From the NCBI GenBank assembly GCA_902472315.1, contig CABRNM010000015.1, positions 1-39,122 of the forward strand: a stretch of 39,122 bases of DNA. The letters are read 5' to 3'. Positions 8,294 through 15,625 of the stretch are shown here, in pieces. The notes beneath the pieces were generated by a model. It had not been told where the DNA came from and made no database searches. It was given only the letters and a program-made list of their open reading frames with translations. Made by a program: the position numbers and the translations under genes. Numbering within the stretch: position 1 is the first letter of the stretch; every line of letters begins with the position of its first letter. Source of the stretch: an uncultured Collinsella sp. GTDB taxonomy: Bacteria; Actinomycetota; Coriobacteriia; Coriobacteriales; Coriobacteriaceae.

Positions 8294-10174
8294 CTAAATC
8301 GTGGGAAACGCGACGACGTCAGCGGGGCGTGCCAACGTCTCGGCAATTTGGTCTTGCACCTCGAGCAGACAATCGAGCAGCAGCGGGTTAAAGGTGCCGC
8401 ACTTACCGTCCAGGATCATCTGAATTGCCTCCTTGTGCGGGATAGCGTCCTTGTACACGCGCACGCTCGTCAGAGCATCGTACACGTCGGCCACCGAAAC
8501 CACCTGAGCGGCAATGGGAATTTCGTCGCCCTTAAGGCCATCGGGATAACCCTTGCCGTCCCAGCGCTCGTGATGCCAACGCGCAATCTGGTACGCATAT
8601 TCCATAAGCGCATTGCCGGCGTGATGGCTACCCAGCTCAAGCAGCATGTCGGCGCCGATCGTGGTATGCGTCTTCATAATCTCGAACTCCTCGGGCGTAA
8701 GGCGCCCGGGTTTGTTGAGAATCGCATCGTCAATCGACATCTTGCCGATATCGTGCAGCGCCGAAGCCAGAGCAATCGTGGAGCGCTCCTCATTGTCGAG
8801 GGAGATCGCGCCGCTACGCTGGACCAGACAGCCGAGCAGCAGCTCGGTCAGCTTTTCGATGTTCGTAACGTGCCTGCCGCTCTCGCCGTTGCGAAGCTCC
8901 ATGACGCCGGCCATGATGTCGATGAGCATGCGACTGTTCTTGACACGCTCGTTGTACTGCTGGGACAGCAGGCTCGTCAGGCGGCGCTGTTTGGCGTATA
9001 GGCGGATGATGTTGCTTACACGGCGGCGCACGACACGGGAGTCAAACGGGCGGTTGATATAGTCCGAGGCGCCTAGCTCGTACGCGCGCAGAACCATATC
9101 ATCGGAATCTTCGCTCGAAATCATGATGACAGGCAGATTGTCACTAACCGATCGGCGCGACAGACCGGCCAGCACCTCAAAGCCGCTTATGCCCGGCATG
9201 ACAATATCCAGCAGCACGAGCGACAACTCATCACCATAGCGGTCGACCATGTCGAGCGCCGTACGACCGTTGTCGGCCTCGAGGATGCAATACTCGTCCT
9301 TGAGCATCTCGCTGAGAATGACTCGGTTCATCTCGGAGTCATCGACAATAAGTACCAAAGGCTTTTCGCTTTGGAAGGCCTCGATGGAATCGGCATCGGT
9401 CACGACCGTACCGGCTTTTGCCTTAGCGCGGCTCAGTAACTGGACAGCGCGGCCAACGCCCTCATCGACCGTCTCGCCATGAATGCGAACGCCACCAACA
9501 CATGCCGTCAAGCTCACGTACTCATGGCCCGGAATAATCGTGGAACGAACGGCATCGGACACCTGATGCAGGCGACGGGTGAAGTCATCGGAGGGAATAT
9601 TGGGCATGACAACCACAAACTTGTCGCAGCCATAGCGCACAAGCTCGTCAGTCGAACGGATTCCGCTGCGCATGGCTGTCGCCACGGCACCGAGCGCAAG
9701 GTCGCCGGCATGACGGCCACACGTATCGTTGAAGACCTTAAAATCATCAAGGTCGATCATCGCAACGCCGGCATTCATGCGGGCGCTACGGAGCTTTTCC
9801 TCGTAATATCGGCGATTGTGCACGCTCGTCAGCACGTCGGTGTAGACAAGGTCCTCTTTTGCAGCCTCTTGCCCATCGATCGGACGCACCATCAGCAGGA
9901 CATGAGGCTCGCCCTCGACCTTCAGAGGGCGCAGATGGGCGCGGTACTCAACGCCATCGTTGAGCAGTTGCTCCGACACCTCATCGGAATCTGTCAAGGC
10001 CTCAAGACTTGCCTGGCGCAAACAAGGGCAGCGATCACCGGCGAGCAGGCAGTTAGGCTCGCTCTTAATCTGATCGGCCGACAGCAAACGTACCACGGGG
10101 TAGGTCTTCGCGACACGGGCGACCTCGGCGGCAGCCTCCTCGTCGGTTAGATTGACCTCGTGATTATTGAGCAT
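8294..10174 (-). CDS. Degenerate GGDEF - receiver - HD-GYP signalling protein
   Basis: This 626-residue cytoplasmic protein has three recognisable modules. Residues about 130-275 form a GGDEF-type domain (TDVLTSVHNRRYYEEKL; MIDLDDFKVFNDTCGRHAGD), but the active-site loop reads RYGCDKF instead of GGDEF, so cyclase activity is probably lost. Residues about 285-405 are a receiver domain (LVLIVDDSEMNRVIL; phosphoacceptor Asp in LVLLDIVMPGISG; Lys position replaced in YINRPFD). The C-terminal domain is HD-GYP: ALHDIGK, then HHERWDGKGYPDGLKGDEIP, the signature of cyclic di-GMP phosphodiesterases. The N-terminal 120 residues look sensory and contain CPCLRQ. The ATG at 10174 follows AAAGGG; an upstream in-frame ATG at 10249 lacks support. 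It heads an operon with the HPt gene. Confidence 0.9.
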   Translation of the reverse strand: MLNNHEVNLTDEEAAAEVARVAKTYPVVRLLSADQIKSEPNCLLAGDRCPCLRQASLEALTDSDEVSEQLLNDGVEYRAHLRPLKVEGEPHVLLMVRPIDGQEAAKEDLVYTDVLTSVHNRRYYEEKLRSARMNAGVAMIDLDDFKVFNDTCGRHAGDLALGAVATAMRSGIRSTDELVRYGCDKFVVVMPNIPSDDFTRRLHQVSDAVRSTIIPGHEYVSLTACVGGVRIHGETVDEGVGRAVQLLSRAKAKAGTVVTDADSIEAFQSEKPLVLIVDDSEMNRVILSEMLKDEYCILEADNGRTALDMVDRYGDELSLVLLDIVMPGISGFEVLAGLSRRSVSDNLPVIMISSEDSDDMVLRAYELGASDYINRPFDSRVVRRRVSNIIRLYAKQRRLTSLLSQQYNERVKNSRMLIDIMAGVMELRNGESGRHVTNIEKLTELLLGCLVQRSGAISLDNEERSTIALASALHDIGKMSIDDAILNKPGRLTPEEFEIMKTHTTIGADMLLELGSHHAGNALMEYAYQIARWHHERWDGKGYPDGLKGDEIPIAAQVVSVADVYDALTSVRVYKDAIPHKEAIQMILDGKCGTFNPLLLDCLLEVQDQIAETLARPADVVAFPTI

Positions 10175-10385
10175 ATGGGGCCCTTTCGATAGCTTCGCAT
10201 GGTAGCGGTGGGTTCCAAATGTTACAAGGGTAACACCTTGCCGATGCAAGTAAGCACGTAAATGCTGTTACATTTTTATGAGTTGGCAGACGGCGCGATT
10301 GAAGCCGCAGACGTGAGGTTTTGAACACATTTGTTAACAATGCCGAAACGTTTGCGGGTGAAGTCTGCTTTGGCTATTGCGGGTG

Positions 10386-11183
10386 TTAGAGCCCCAGGAT
10401 GCCACGGACAGTCTGGGCAGCCGCTCCCGGGCGATCGCGCAGGCCGTTGTGCGCGCCGGGAACCATTACGAGCGGACAGTCCAAAAGCTCAGCCGCCACC
10501 CTCGTGCCCGCCTCGCGAGGCGTGCCAATCGAGAGCTCGCCCAGGAGCACGGCGGCCACCGTTTTCGACGCACGGACGCTATCCCAATCGGGAACGCAGG
10601 TCATAGTAATCCCGTATTCGTTTGCCATGAAGCTGCGGCCGTTGCGCAGGGCATGCTTGGCTTCTGCCTCGGTTAACTTGGGGGCCTCAGGGTCCGAATC
10701 GCCGATGGCGCCCAGGAAGGCCCGTAATGCCCTGGAGACCTTTCCCGCGGCGATCATCTCGAGCAAAACCGGGGCCGCGCCCAGGCCGGCGCCCCCATCC
10801 GTCACGGCGGGTTCATGCAGAATCGCACGCGAGATTATGGCGGGGTTTGCACGGAGAAGCTCCAGGGCCACCAACGTACCGGCACTGTGCGCGAGCACGT
10901 TTGCCGGAGTGCCAATATGCTCGATAACGGCCTGCAGGTCCGCGGCCTGGACGGCGAGGTCGTAGCGTCCGTCTGCAGCGTCGCCGCTCTCGCCGCAACC
11001 GCGCCGGTCGTAGGTAATGACGCGATAGTCACAGGCGAGCTCGCGGGCGATGGCGTCAAAAAAGACGCCGTCGACGCAGGCACCGTGCACGCAAACCAAG
11101 GCGGGTGCATCGGACGATACAACCGGGCCGGCATACTCGCGGCAGGCGATCGTAGTGCCCGCATTCTCGACCGTAAAATCCAT
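10386..11183 (-). CDS. Alpha/beta-hydrolase fold protein
   Basis: The 265-residue protein shows the alpha/beta-hydrolase order: oxyanion loop VCVHGACVDGVFFD, the strand VITYDRRGCGESG, nucleophile elbow LAHSAGT with serine near residue 99, and the terminal catalytic histidine in VPGAHNGLRDRP. The acid residue is not obvious. No signal peptide is seen, so it is cytoplasmic. Substrate cannot be predicted. It is transcribed alone and diverges from the radical SAM gene. The 211-base gap on its 3' side has no gene. Confidence 0.85.
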   Translation of the reverse strand: MDFTVENAGTTIACREYAGPVVSSDAPALVCVHGACVDGVFFDAIARELACDYRVITYDRRGCGESGDAADGRYDLAVQAADLQAVIEHIGTPANVLAHSAGTLVALELLRANPAIISRAILHEPAVTDGGAGLGAAPVLLEMIAAGKVSRALRAFLGAIGDSDPEAPKLTEAEAKHALRNGRSFMANEYGITMTCVPDWDSVRASKTVAAVLLGELSIGTPREAGTRVAAELLDCPLVMVPGAHNGLRDRPGAAAQTVRGILGL

Positions 11184-11418
11184 ACTGTGTTCCCATCGTC
11201 AACACCACCAGGCCGTGCCGGGATACGGCTTGGCCAGATGGCGTCATTTTGTGCGTACATGAATGCGTTTACTGTACCCGGCTCGCGCCCCTTCATGACA
11301 GGGTTTCGAAAACTCACCCGATTGCAAGGTTTCTGCCTAAACAACAGTGCCCAAACCCGCGACCCGCATGAAGGCCGATGCTATGCTTAAGCTCAACTGT
11401 CCCAAGGAGCATATGCCT

Positions 11419-12195
11419 ATGTCTACGTTTTTAAATGCCAGCCCCATCTTTGGGCCCGTCCGCAGCCGTCGCCTGGGCCTTTCGCTCGGTGTCAACATGA
11501 TGCCGGCGAGCGGCAAAATCTGCACGTTCGACTGCATCTACTGCGAGAACGGCCTCAACGCTGAGCGCCCCTGCCACGAGCCGTATAACACGGCTGCCGT
11601 GGTGCTCGATGCACTCGAGGCCAAGCTGCACGAGATGGCAATCGAGGGCGAGCTCCCCGATGTAATCACGTTTGCCGGCAACGGCGAACCCACCGCCGCG
11701 CCGGAGTTTCCGCAGGCCATCGCCGGTGCCGTCGCGCTGCGCGACCAGCTGGCCCCAAACACCAAGATTGCCGTGCTTTCCAACGGCACGCGCGCCGACC
11801 GTCCCCAGGTACACGATGCGCTCATGATGGTCGACGACAACATCCTCAAGCTCGATACGGTCGACCCGGCTTTTATCCAGCTGCTCGACCAGCCCGTTGG
11901 CCCCTACGATGTAGAGCACCAGATAGAGACGTTCGCGAGCTTTAACGGCCACGTCATTATCCAGACGATGTTTTTGAGCGGCGAGTACCGAGGCAAGTCT
12001 CTCGATAACACCGGCGAGGAGTACGTTGGCCCTTGGCTCGCGGCGCTCGAGCGCATTCGCCCGCAGGAGGCGACTATCTACACGGTGGCGCGCGAGACAC
12101 CGGTCGCCGGCCTTGCTAAAGCGGCACCCGAGGTGCTCGACGCCATTGCCGCGCGCGTCCAAGCCCTCGGCATCCCCTGCCAGGTGAGCTACTAG
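11419..12195 (+). CDS. Radical SAM protein
   Basis: This 258-residue enzyme has the radical SAM iron-sulfur motif CTFDCIYCE (CxxxCxxC, about residues 36-43), preceded by SRRLGLSLGVNMMP. VITFAGNGEPT follows and is the SAM-contacting GGE-like strand. This arrangement is seen in a family of small radical SAM proteins often annotated as YfkAB-like or of unknown function. Two ATGs compete: 11413 lies too close to AAGGAG, so 11419, nine bases from it, was chosen. The enzyme would reductively cleave SAM in the cytoplasm; its substrate is unknown. Confidence 0.85.
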   Translation: MSTFLNASPIFGPVRSRRLGLSLGVNMMPASGKICTFDCIYCENGLNAERPCHEPYNTAAVVLDALEAKLHEMAIEGELPDVITFAGNGEPTAAPEFPQAIAGAVALRDQLAPNTKIAVLSNGTRADRPQVHDALMMVDDNILKLDTVDPAFIQLLDQPVGPYDVEHQIETFASFNGHVIIQTMFLSGEYRGKSLDNTGEEYVGPWLAALERIRPQEATIYTVARETPVAGLAKAAPEVLDAIAARVQALGIPCQVSY

Positions 12196-12236
12196 CAAAA
12201 CCACGCAGCAGCTAGTGCCCGCCATCCCGCCCCATC

Positions 12237-12303
12237 AGTTGCGGTGATATAGTTCCTATTTGTGCTGTTAAACCGCTTAAATCGGAACTATATCACCGCA
12301 ACT
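12237..12303. repeat. Dispersed AGTTGCGGTGATATAG hairpin, copy 1
   Basis: AGTTGCGGTGATATAGTTCC (12237-12256) is exactly complementary to the arm at 12284-12303, around a 27-base loop. Related hairpins lie at 19657 and 20873 with the same ends but different loops. It sits between the radical SAM gene and the promoter of map. Confidence 0.9.
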
Positions 12304-12355
12304 TTTATAGACGCGTGGGTGGGCTATACTAGCTGCGGATGAAAGGAAGTTAGCC

Positions 12356-13243
12356 ATGTTTGACAAAGGACCCGTGCCCGGCCGCAACGACGCTTGCTGG
12401 TGCGGCAGCGGCAAAAAATATAAGAAATGCCATAGCACCTTTGATGAGCGCCTCGAGCGCTTGTGGGAAGAGGGCTGGGAGGTTCTGCCCCGCACGCTCT
12501 ACAAGACGCCCGCCGATATCGAGGGCATCAAGCGCTCGGCCGCCATCAACGTGGGCGTGCTCGATTACGTAGGCGAGCACATCGCCGCGGGCATGACCAC
12601 CAACCAGATCGACCAGATGATCTACGACTACACCGTCGAGCACGGCGGCACGCCGGCCGACCTCAACTACGAGGGCTACCCCAAGAGCGTATGCACCTCG
12701 ATCAACGACGTGGTCTGTCACGGTATCCCCTGCGATACGGACGTGCTGCACGAGGGCGACATCATCAACGTCGACTGCTCCACGATCCTGGACGGCTACT
12801 TTAGTGATTCGAGCCGCATGTTCTGCATCGGCGAGGTCTCTGCCGAGCGCCAGCGCCTGGTCGACGTCACCCGCGCCAGCGTGGAGGCGGGCCTGGCGGC
12901 CGTCAAGCCGTGGCTACCGCTCTCCGTTATGGCCGAGGCCGTTCAAAAGACGGTCGAGGACGCCGGCTTTAGCGTGGTGCGCGAGTACGGCGGACACGGC
13001 ATTGGCAAGGAGTTCCACGAGGACCCGTTTGTTGGCTTTACCACCGAGGCGCCCGATGTGGACACCATCATGGCCCCGGGCATGGTCTTTACCATCGAGC
13101 CCATGGTCAACGCCGGAGCGCCCGACATCAAGATCAGCAAGGGCGACGGTTGGTGCGTGCGCACCAAGGACGGCAGCGATTCGGCCCAATGCGAGGTACA
13201 GCTCGTAGTGACCGAGGATGGCTACGAGCTGCTGAGCTGGTAG
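12356..13243 (+). CDS. map: Methionine aminopeptidase type I with SEC-C zinc motif
   Basis: The enzyme removes N-terminal methionine from new proteins. The 295 residues start with a SEC-C motif (PGRNDACWCGSGKKYKKCH, about 8-26) that binds zinc and is common in longer actinobacterial and clostridial MetAPs, where it is thought to aid ribosome association. The peptidase core has all five metal ligands: D140 in INVDCS, D151 in FSDSSRMF, H214 in GGHGIGKEFHEDP, E248 in FTIEPM and E280 in QCEVQLV. AAAGGAAG precedes the ATG and TATACT at 12325-12330 is a likely -10 box. A clear terminator follows, so it is monocistronic. Confidence 0.95.
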   Translation: MFDKGPVPGRNDACWCGSGKKYKKCHSTFDERLERLWEEGWEVLPRTLYKTPADIEGIKRSAAINVGVLDYVGEHIAAGMTTNQIDQMIYDYTVEHGGTPADLNYEGYPKSVCTSINDVVCHGIPCDTDVLHEGDIINVDCSTILDGYFSDSSRMFCIGEVSAERQRLVDVTRASVEAGLAAVKPWLPLSVMAEAVQKTVEDAGFSVVREYGGHGIGKEFHEDPFVGFTTEAPDVDTIMAPGMVFTIEPMVNAGAPDIKISKGDGWCVRTKDGSDSAQCEVQLVVTEDGYELLSW

Positions 13244-13250
13244 CTGTGCG

Positions 13251-13297
13251 GACGCCGGATGCTGACGGGCACGCCCGTCTTGCATCCGGCGTTTTAT
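13251..13297 (+). terminator. Intrinsic terminator of map
   Basis: ACGCCGGATGC (13252-13262) pairs with GCATCCGGCGT (13282-13292), with an inner GACGGGC/GCCCGTC stem, followed by TTTATTT. Confidence 0.92.
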
Positions 13298-13303
13298 TTA
13301 AAC

Positions 13304-13351
13304 GTTTTGCCTGATACAGCCTGCCAAAAAACCTGTCCCTTTTTGGCAGGC
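13304..13351 (+). repeat. Dispersed CCTGCCAAAA hairpin repeat, copy B
   Basis: GCCTGATACAGCCTGCC, AAAAAACCTGTCCC and TTTTTGGCAGGC reproduce the family with a slightly shorter centre. It ends 19 bases before the GTG of the next gene, so it lies in that gene's 5' leader. Confidence 0.85.
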
Positions 13352-13370
13352 TGAGCGGAGAGGACTGCTT

Positions 13371-14306
13371 GTGAACATCCTGGTTTTGCTGCCCGTCAAC
13401 GACCGCCATCGCGCAATTCTTGAGTCGAGTGCTCCGGGCGAGGACTTTATCTACACGAGCTCCGACGCCATCACGCGTGAGCAGGTCGCCAACGCCAACG
13501 TGATCTTGGGCAACATAGACCCTGCCTTGCTTACCGCATGCGAGCATCTCCAGCTGTTGCAATTGCAGACCGCCGGCTATGACGATTACTTGGCCGCCGG
13601 CACCGTGCCGGCTGAAGCCAAGCTGTCTTGCTCGATCGGCGCCTACGGCCAGGCCGTGAGCGAGCACATGTTTGCCATGGTCCTTTCCATGATGAAGCGC
13701 CTGCCCGGCTATCACGACTTGCAGCGCGAGCATCGCTGGGAGGATTTGGGGCCGGTTACCTCGCTCAAAAATGCCAACGTGCTGGTGCTGGGCGCGGGCG
13801 ACATTGGCGGCCACTTTGCCACGCTCTGCCGCAGCATGGGTGCGCACGTCCGCGGCATCAAGCGCCATCCGCTCGTCTACCCCATTGTGTTTGAGGACAT
13901 GGACGGCATGGACGCCCTACCTGTGCGCTTGGCGGAGGCCGACATCGTCGCATCCTTTATGCCGAGCACACCCGAGACCCGCGGCCTGGCGAACGCCGAG
14001 TTCTTCGCCGCGATGAAGCCGGGCGCCTTCTTTGCCAACGGCGGCCGCGGCGACCTTGTGGTCGCCGACGACTTGGTTGCCGCCTTGGAGTCGGGACATC
14101 TCGCCGGCGCCGCGGTCGACGTCACCGACCCCGAGCCCCTGCCCGCGACAAGCCCGCTGTGGGATGCGCCCAACATGCTCATCACACCGCACGTCTCTGG
14201 CTGGTTCCATCTAGCCGCCACCCTCAACAACGTCGTCGACATTGCCGCGGAGAATCTGCGTCACCTGCAGGCCGGCGAGACCCTGCGCTGCTGGATCGAG
14301 CATTAG
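13371..14306 (+). CDS. NAD-dependent D-2-hydroxyacid dehydrogenase
   Basis: The 311-residue protein belongs to the D-isomer-specific 2-hydroxyacid dehydrogenases. The Rossmann motif is VLVLGAGDIGGHFA (about 140-153). The catalytic triad is placed as expected: Arg in FFANGGRGDLV, Glu in DVTDPEPLPATSPLW and His in TPHVSGWF. YGQAVSEHMFAMVL is the inter-domain helix typical of the family. Substrate (pyruvate, hydroxypyruvate, others) cannot be decided. The start is a GTG preceded by GGAGAGG. It is followed by its own terminator and appears monocistronic. Confidence 0.88.
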   Translation: MNILVLLPVNDRHRAILESSAPGEDFIYTSSDAITREQVANANVILGNIDPALLTACEHLQLLQLQTAGYDDYLAAGTVPAEAKLSCSIGAYGQAVSEHMFAMVLSMMKRLPGYHDLQREHRWEDLGPVTSLKNANVLVLGAGDIGGHFATLCRSMGAHVRGIKRHPLVYPIVFEDMDGMDALPVRLAEADIVASFMPSTPETRGLANAEFFAAMKPGAFFANGGRGDLVVADDLVAALESGHLAGAAVDVTDPEPLPATSPLWDAPNMLITPHVSGWFHLAATLNNVVDIAAENLRHLQAGETLRCWIEH

Positions 14307-14341
14307 GTTGTTCCGGCGTTTTACCAAACGCCGGAACCCCT
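14307..14341 (+). terminator. Intrinsic terminator of the dehydrogenase gene
   Basis: GTTCCGGCGTTT (14310-14321) pairs with AAACGCCGGAAC (14326-14337) starting immediately after the stop codon. The U tract is short. Confidence 0.75.
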
Positions 14342-14350
14342 CGACGCTGC

Positions 14351-14528
14351 GAGCCCGCCAGAGCGGCAATCTGCCTTTCAATCGTCGGGCATAACCAGAA
14401 GGTCAATGCCCTCCTCTTTCAAGGCACCTTGCTCACTCTGGCGGGCTCTCGCTGACTTTTGTTCAACCTATAGGGACTGGCTGGCGCGGCCCCGCCTGGG
14501 GACATTCGCTGACTTTTATTCGACCTGC
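14351..14528. repeat. Long inverted repeat plus a short direct repeat
   Basis: GAGCCCGCCAGAGCGGCAA (14351-14369) pairs with TTGCTCACTCTGGCGGGCTC (14429-14448), apart from a small bulge, enclosing 59 bases. Directly after it CGCTGACTTTTGTTCAACCT (from 14450) is repeated as CGCTGACTTTTATTCGACCT (from 14508). No ORF is seen. The function is unknown. Confidence 0.7.
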
Positions 14529-14543
14529 GGGATCTTCAAATTG

Positions 14544-15035
14544 TTAGAGCGTTGCTAAGTAATTCTTTGCGTCTTCTACGCTCATTGCTGCGACAGGCGC
14601 GTGTGAACAGAGTTTGACATCGTTGGTGACCAGTAAATCTGCTTGGGAGCGCATCGCTGCCGCGATGATTAAATCGTCTTCGTAATCGCTATGGAGCTTA
14701 CGCTGCTTACTCGCCATCCACATGTCGCTCAGGTCGCAGGGCACGGGCGTAGCAAGTTGCGACAACACGTCGAGGCAATCCCATGCAAGTGATGTCGCCG
14801 CCACGGCGGCATCTTGGGATAGTGAGCCATGCTCGCGCCGATACCATGCCTTATGTTCGCTTGAAATCAAATAGAACAGATCTTTGGACGATGTCGCCGC
14901 ATACAGCAAATCCACCTGCGCCGTGCATGCATCGCGTAAAAACTCAATCGCCACCGAACGACCACGTCGTGAGGGAATGAAGTAATCGAGCCACACGTTG
15001 GTGTCAACCAAGATACGCCTTGGAGCCTCACTCAT
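14544..15035 (-). CDS. PIN-domain ribonuclease toxin (VapC-like)
   Basis: The 163-residue protein is a PIN-domain nuclease. Metal-binding acids are visible in RILVDTNVWLDYF (D11), in SDYEDDLIIAAAM and in LLVTNDVKL, the order of VapC-type toxins that cleave tRNA or rRNA. Its start overlaps the antitoxin stop by 8 bases, and both read leftward, the usual antitoxin-first toxin-antitoxin layout. It is longer than the usual VapC (about 130), with extra sequence in the SSKDLFYLISSEHKAWYRREHGSL region, a variant commonly paired with RelB-like antitoxins. Gene pair identity is strong; the RNA target is unknown. Confidence 0.88.
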   Translation of the reverse strand: MSEAPRRILVDTNVWLDYFIPSRRGRSVAIEFLRDACTAQVDLLYAATSSKDLFYLISSEHKAWYRREHGSLSQDAAVAATSLAWDCLDVLSQLATPVPCDLSDMWMASKQRKLHSDYEDDLIIAAAMRSQADLLVTNDVKLCSHAPVAAMSVEDAKNYLATL

Positions 15036-15408
15036 AGAGCCAGCTCATCTCCTCGCCATAGCGATCCGCATAGGCATTCCGTTTGAGCTCTTCGTCGTCC
15101 GATGGCTGAGCCCTGACCATATCGATTCCCGACTCACGGCAAGCGGCAGCGAACAGCTTCGACCCCTGATCCATGAGCTCGAGCTTACGTTTGGCGGCCT
15201 TTTCGCGCTCGCGCTGTTCCGCCCGGGCACGACTGGGCAGCAGGATATCCTCGAGCGCGCCGGGCCGATCAGCCAGAGATGCCGCAAGTTGCCAGAGCGC
15301 ACGCACCGCTTGGCTCGGCGTCATACCGGCCCTGGAGAGAGCGGCGTCCCCACTCCTTTTAAGATCGGCATCGAGACGCACGTTGATCTGAGCGGCTGTT
15401 GTGGTCAT
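15028..15408 (-). CDS. RelB/DinJ-like antitoxin
   Basis: The 126-residue protein starts with TTTAAQINVRLDADLKRSGDAALSRAGMTPSQAVRALW, a ribbon-helix-helix DNA-binding domain of the RelB/DinJ type. A charged, probably disordered C-terminus (about 60-126, AEQREREKAAKRKLELM) would wrap and inhibit the PIN toxin. A perfect AAGGAGG precedes the ATG. It should bind its own promoter with the toxin. Pairing of a RelB-like antitoxin with a PIN toxin, rather than RelE, is a mixed-family module. Confidence 0.87.
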   Translation of the reverse strand: MTTTAAQINVRLDADLKRSGDAALSRAGMTPSQAVRALWQLAASLADRPGALEDILLPSRARAEQREREKAAKRKLELMDQGSKLFAAACRESGIDMVRAQPSDDEELKRNAYADRYGEEMSWLYE

Positions 15409-15433
15409 GACCCCTCCTTAATACTTCAAAACT

Positions 15434-15484
15434 ATCATAAAACTCTATGGTAAATACGTAAAGCATGTATAGCATTTATAAGCA
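15434..15484 (-). promoter_or_regulatory. Toxin-antitoxin promoter with three phased TGCT boxes
   Basis: On the minus strand TTTACG (15457-15462) and TATGAT (15434-15439) are 17 bases apart, a plausible promoter. Immediately upstream TGCT occurs three times, at 15481, 15471 and 15462, spaced 10 and 9 bases, that is about one helical turn. This fits cooperative binding by a ribbon-helix-helix antitoxin. Confidence 0.5.
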
Positions 15485-15500
15485 TTAGCCGTACTCTGTA

Positions 15501-15537
15501 CACAAAAAGCCGCCGAGGCACACTGCACCTCGGCGGC
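15501..15537 (-). terminator. Intrinsic terminator of the M18 aminopeptidase gene
   Basis: GCCGCCGAGG pairs with CCTCGGCGGC (15509-15537) and on the minus strand is followed by TTTTTGTG. It lies 86 bases past the aminopeptidase stop. Confidence 0.85.
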
Positions 15538-15573
15538 CACGTATCACAGATCTAACTCGGTTTCACCCTTTGC

Positions 15574-15625
15574 ATTTGCCCAGATAAAACCTGCCGAAAT
15601 CAACATCCCTCTTTGGCAGGTTTTA
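15574..15625 (+). repeat. Dispersed CCTGCCAAAA hairpin repeat, copy C
   Basis: TTTGCCCAGATAAAACCTGC, CGAAATCAACATCCC and TCTTTGGCAGGTTTTA form a diverged copy. It abuts, and at its end contains, the stop codon of the M18 aminopeptidase gene. Confidence 0.8.
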
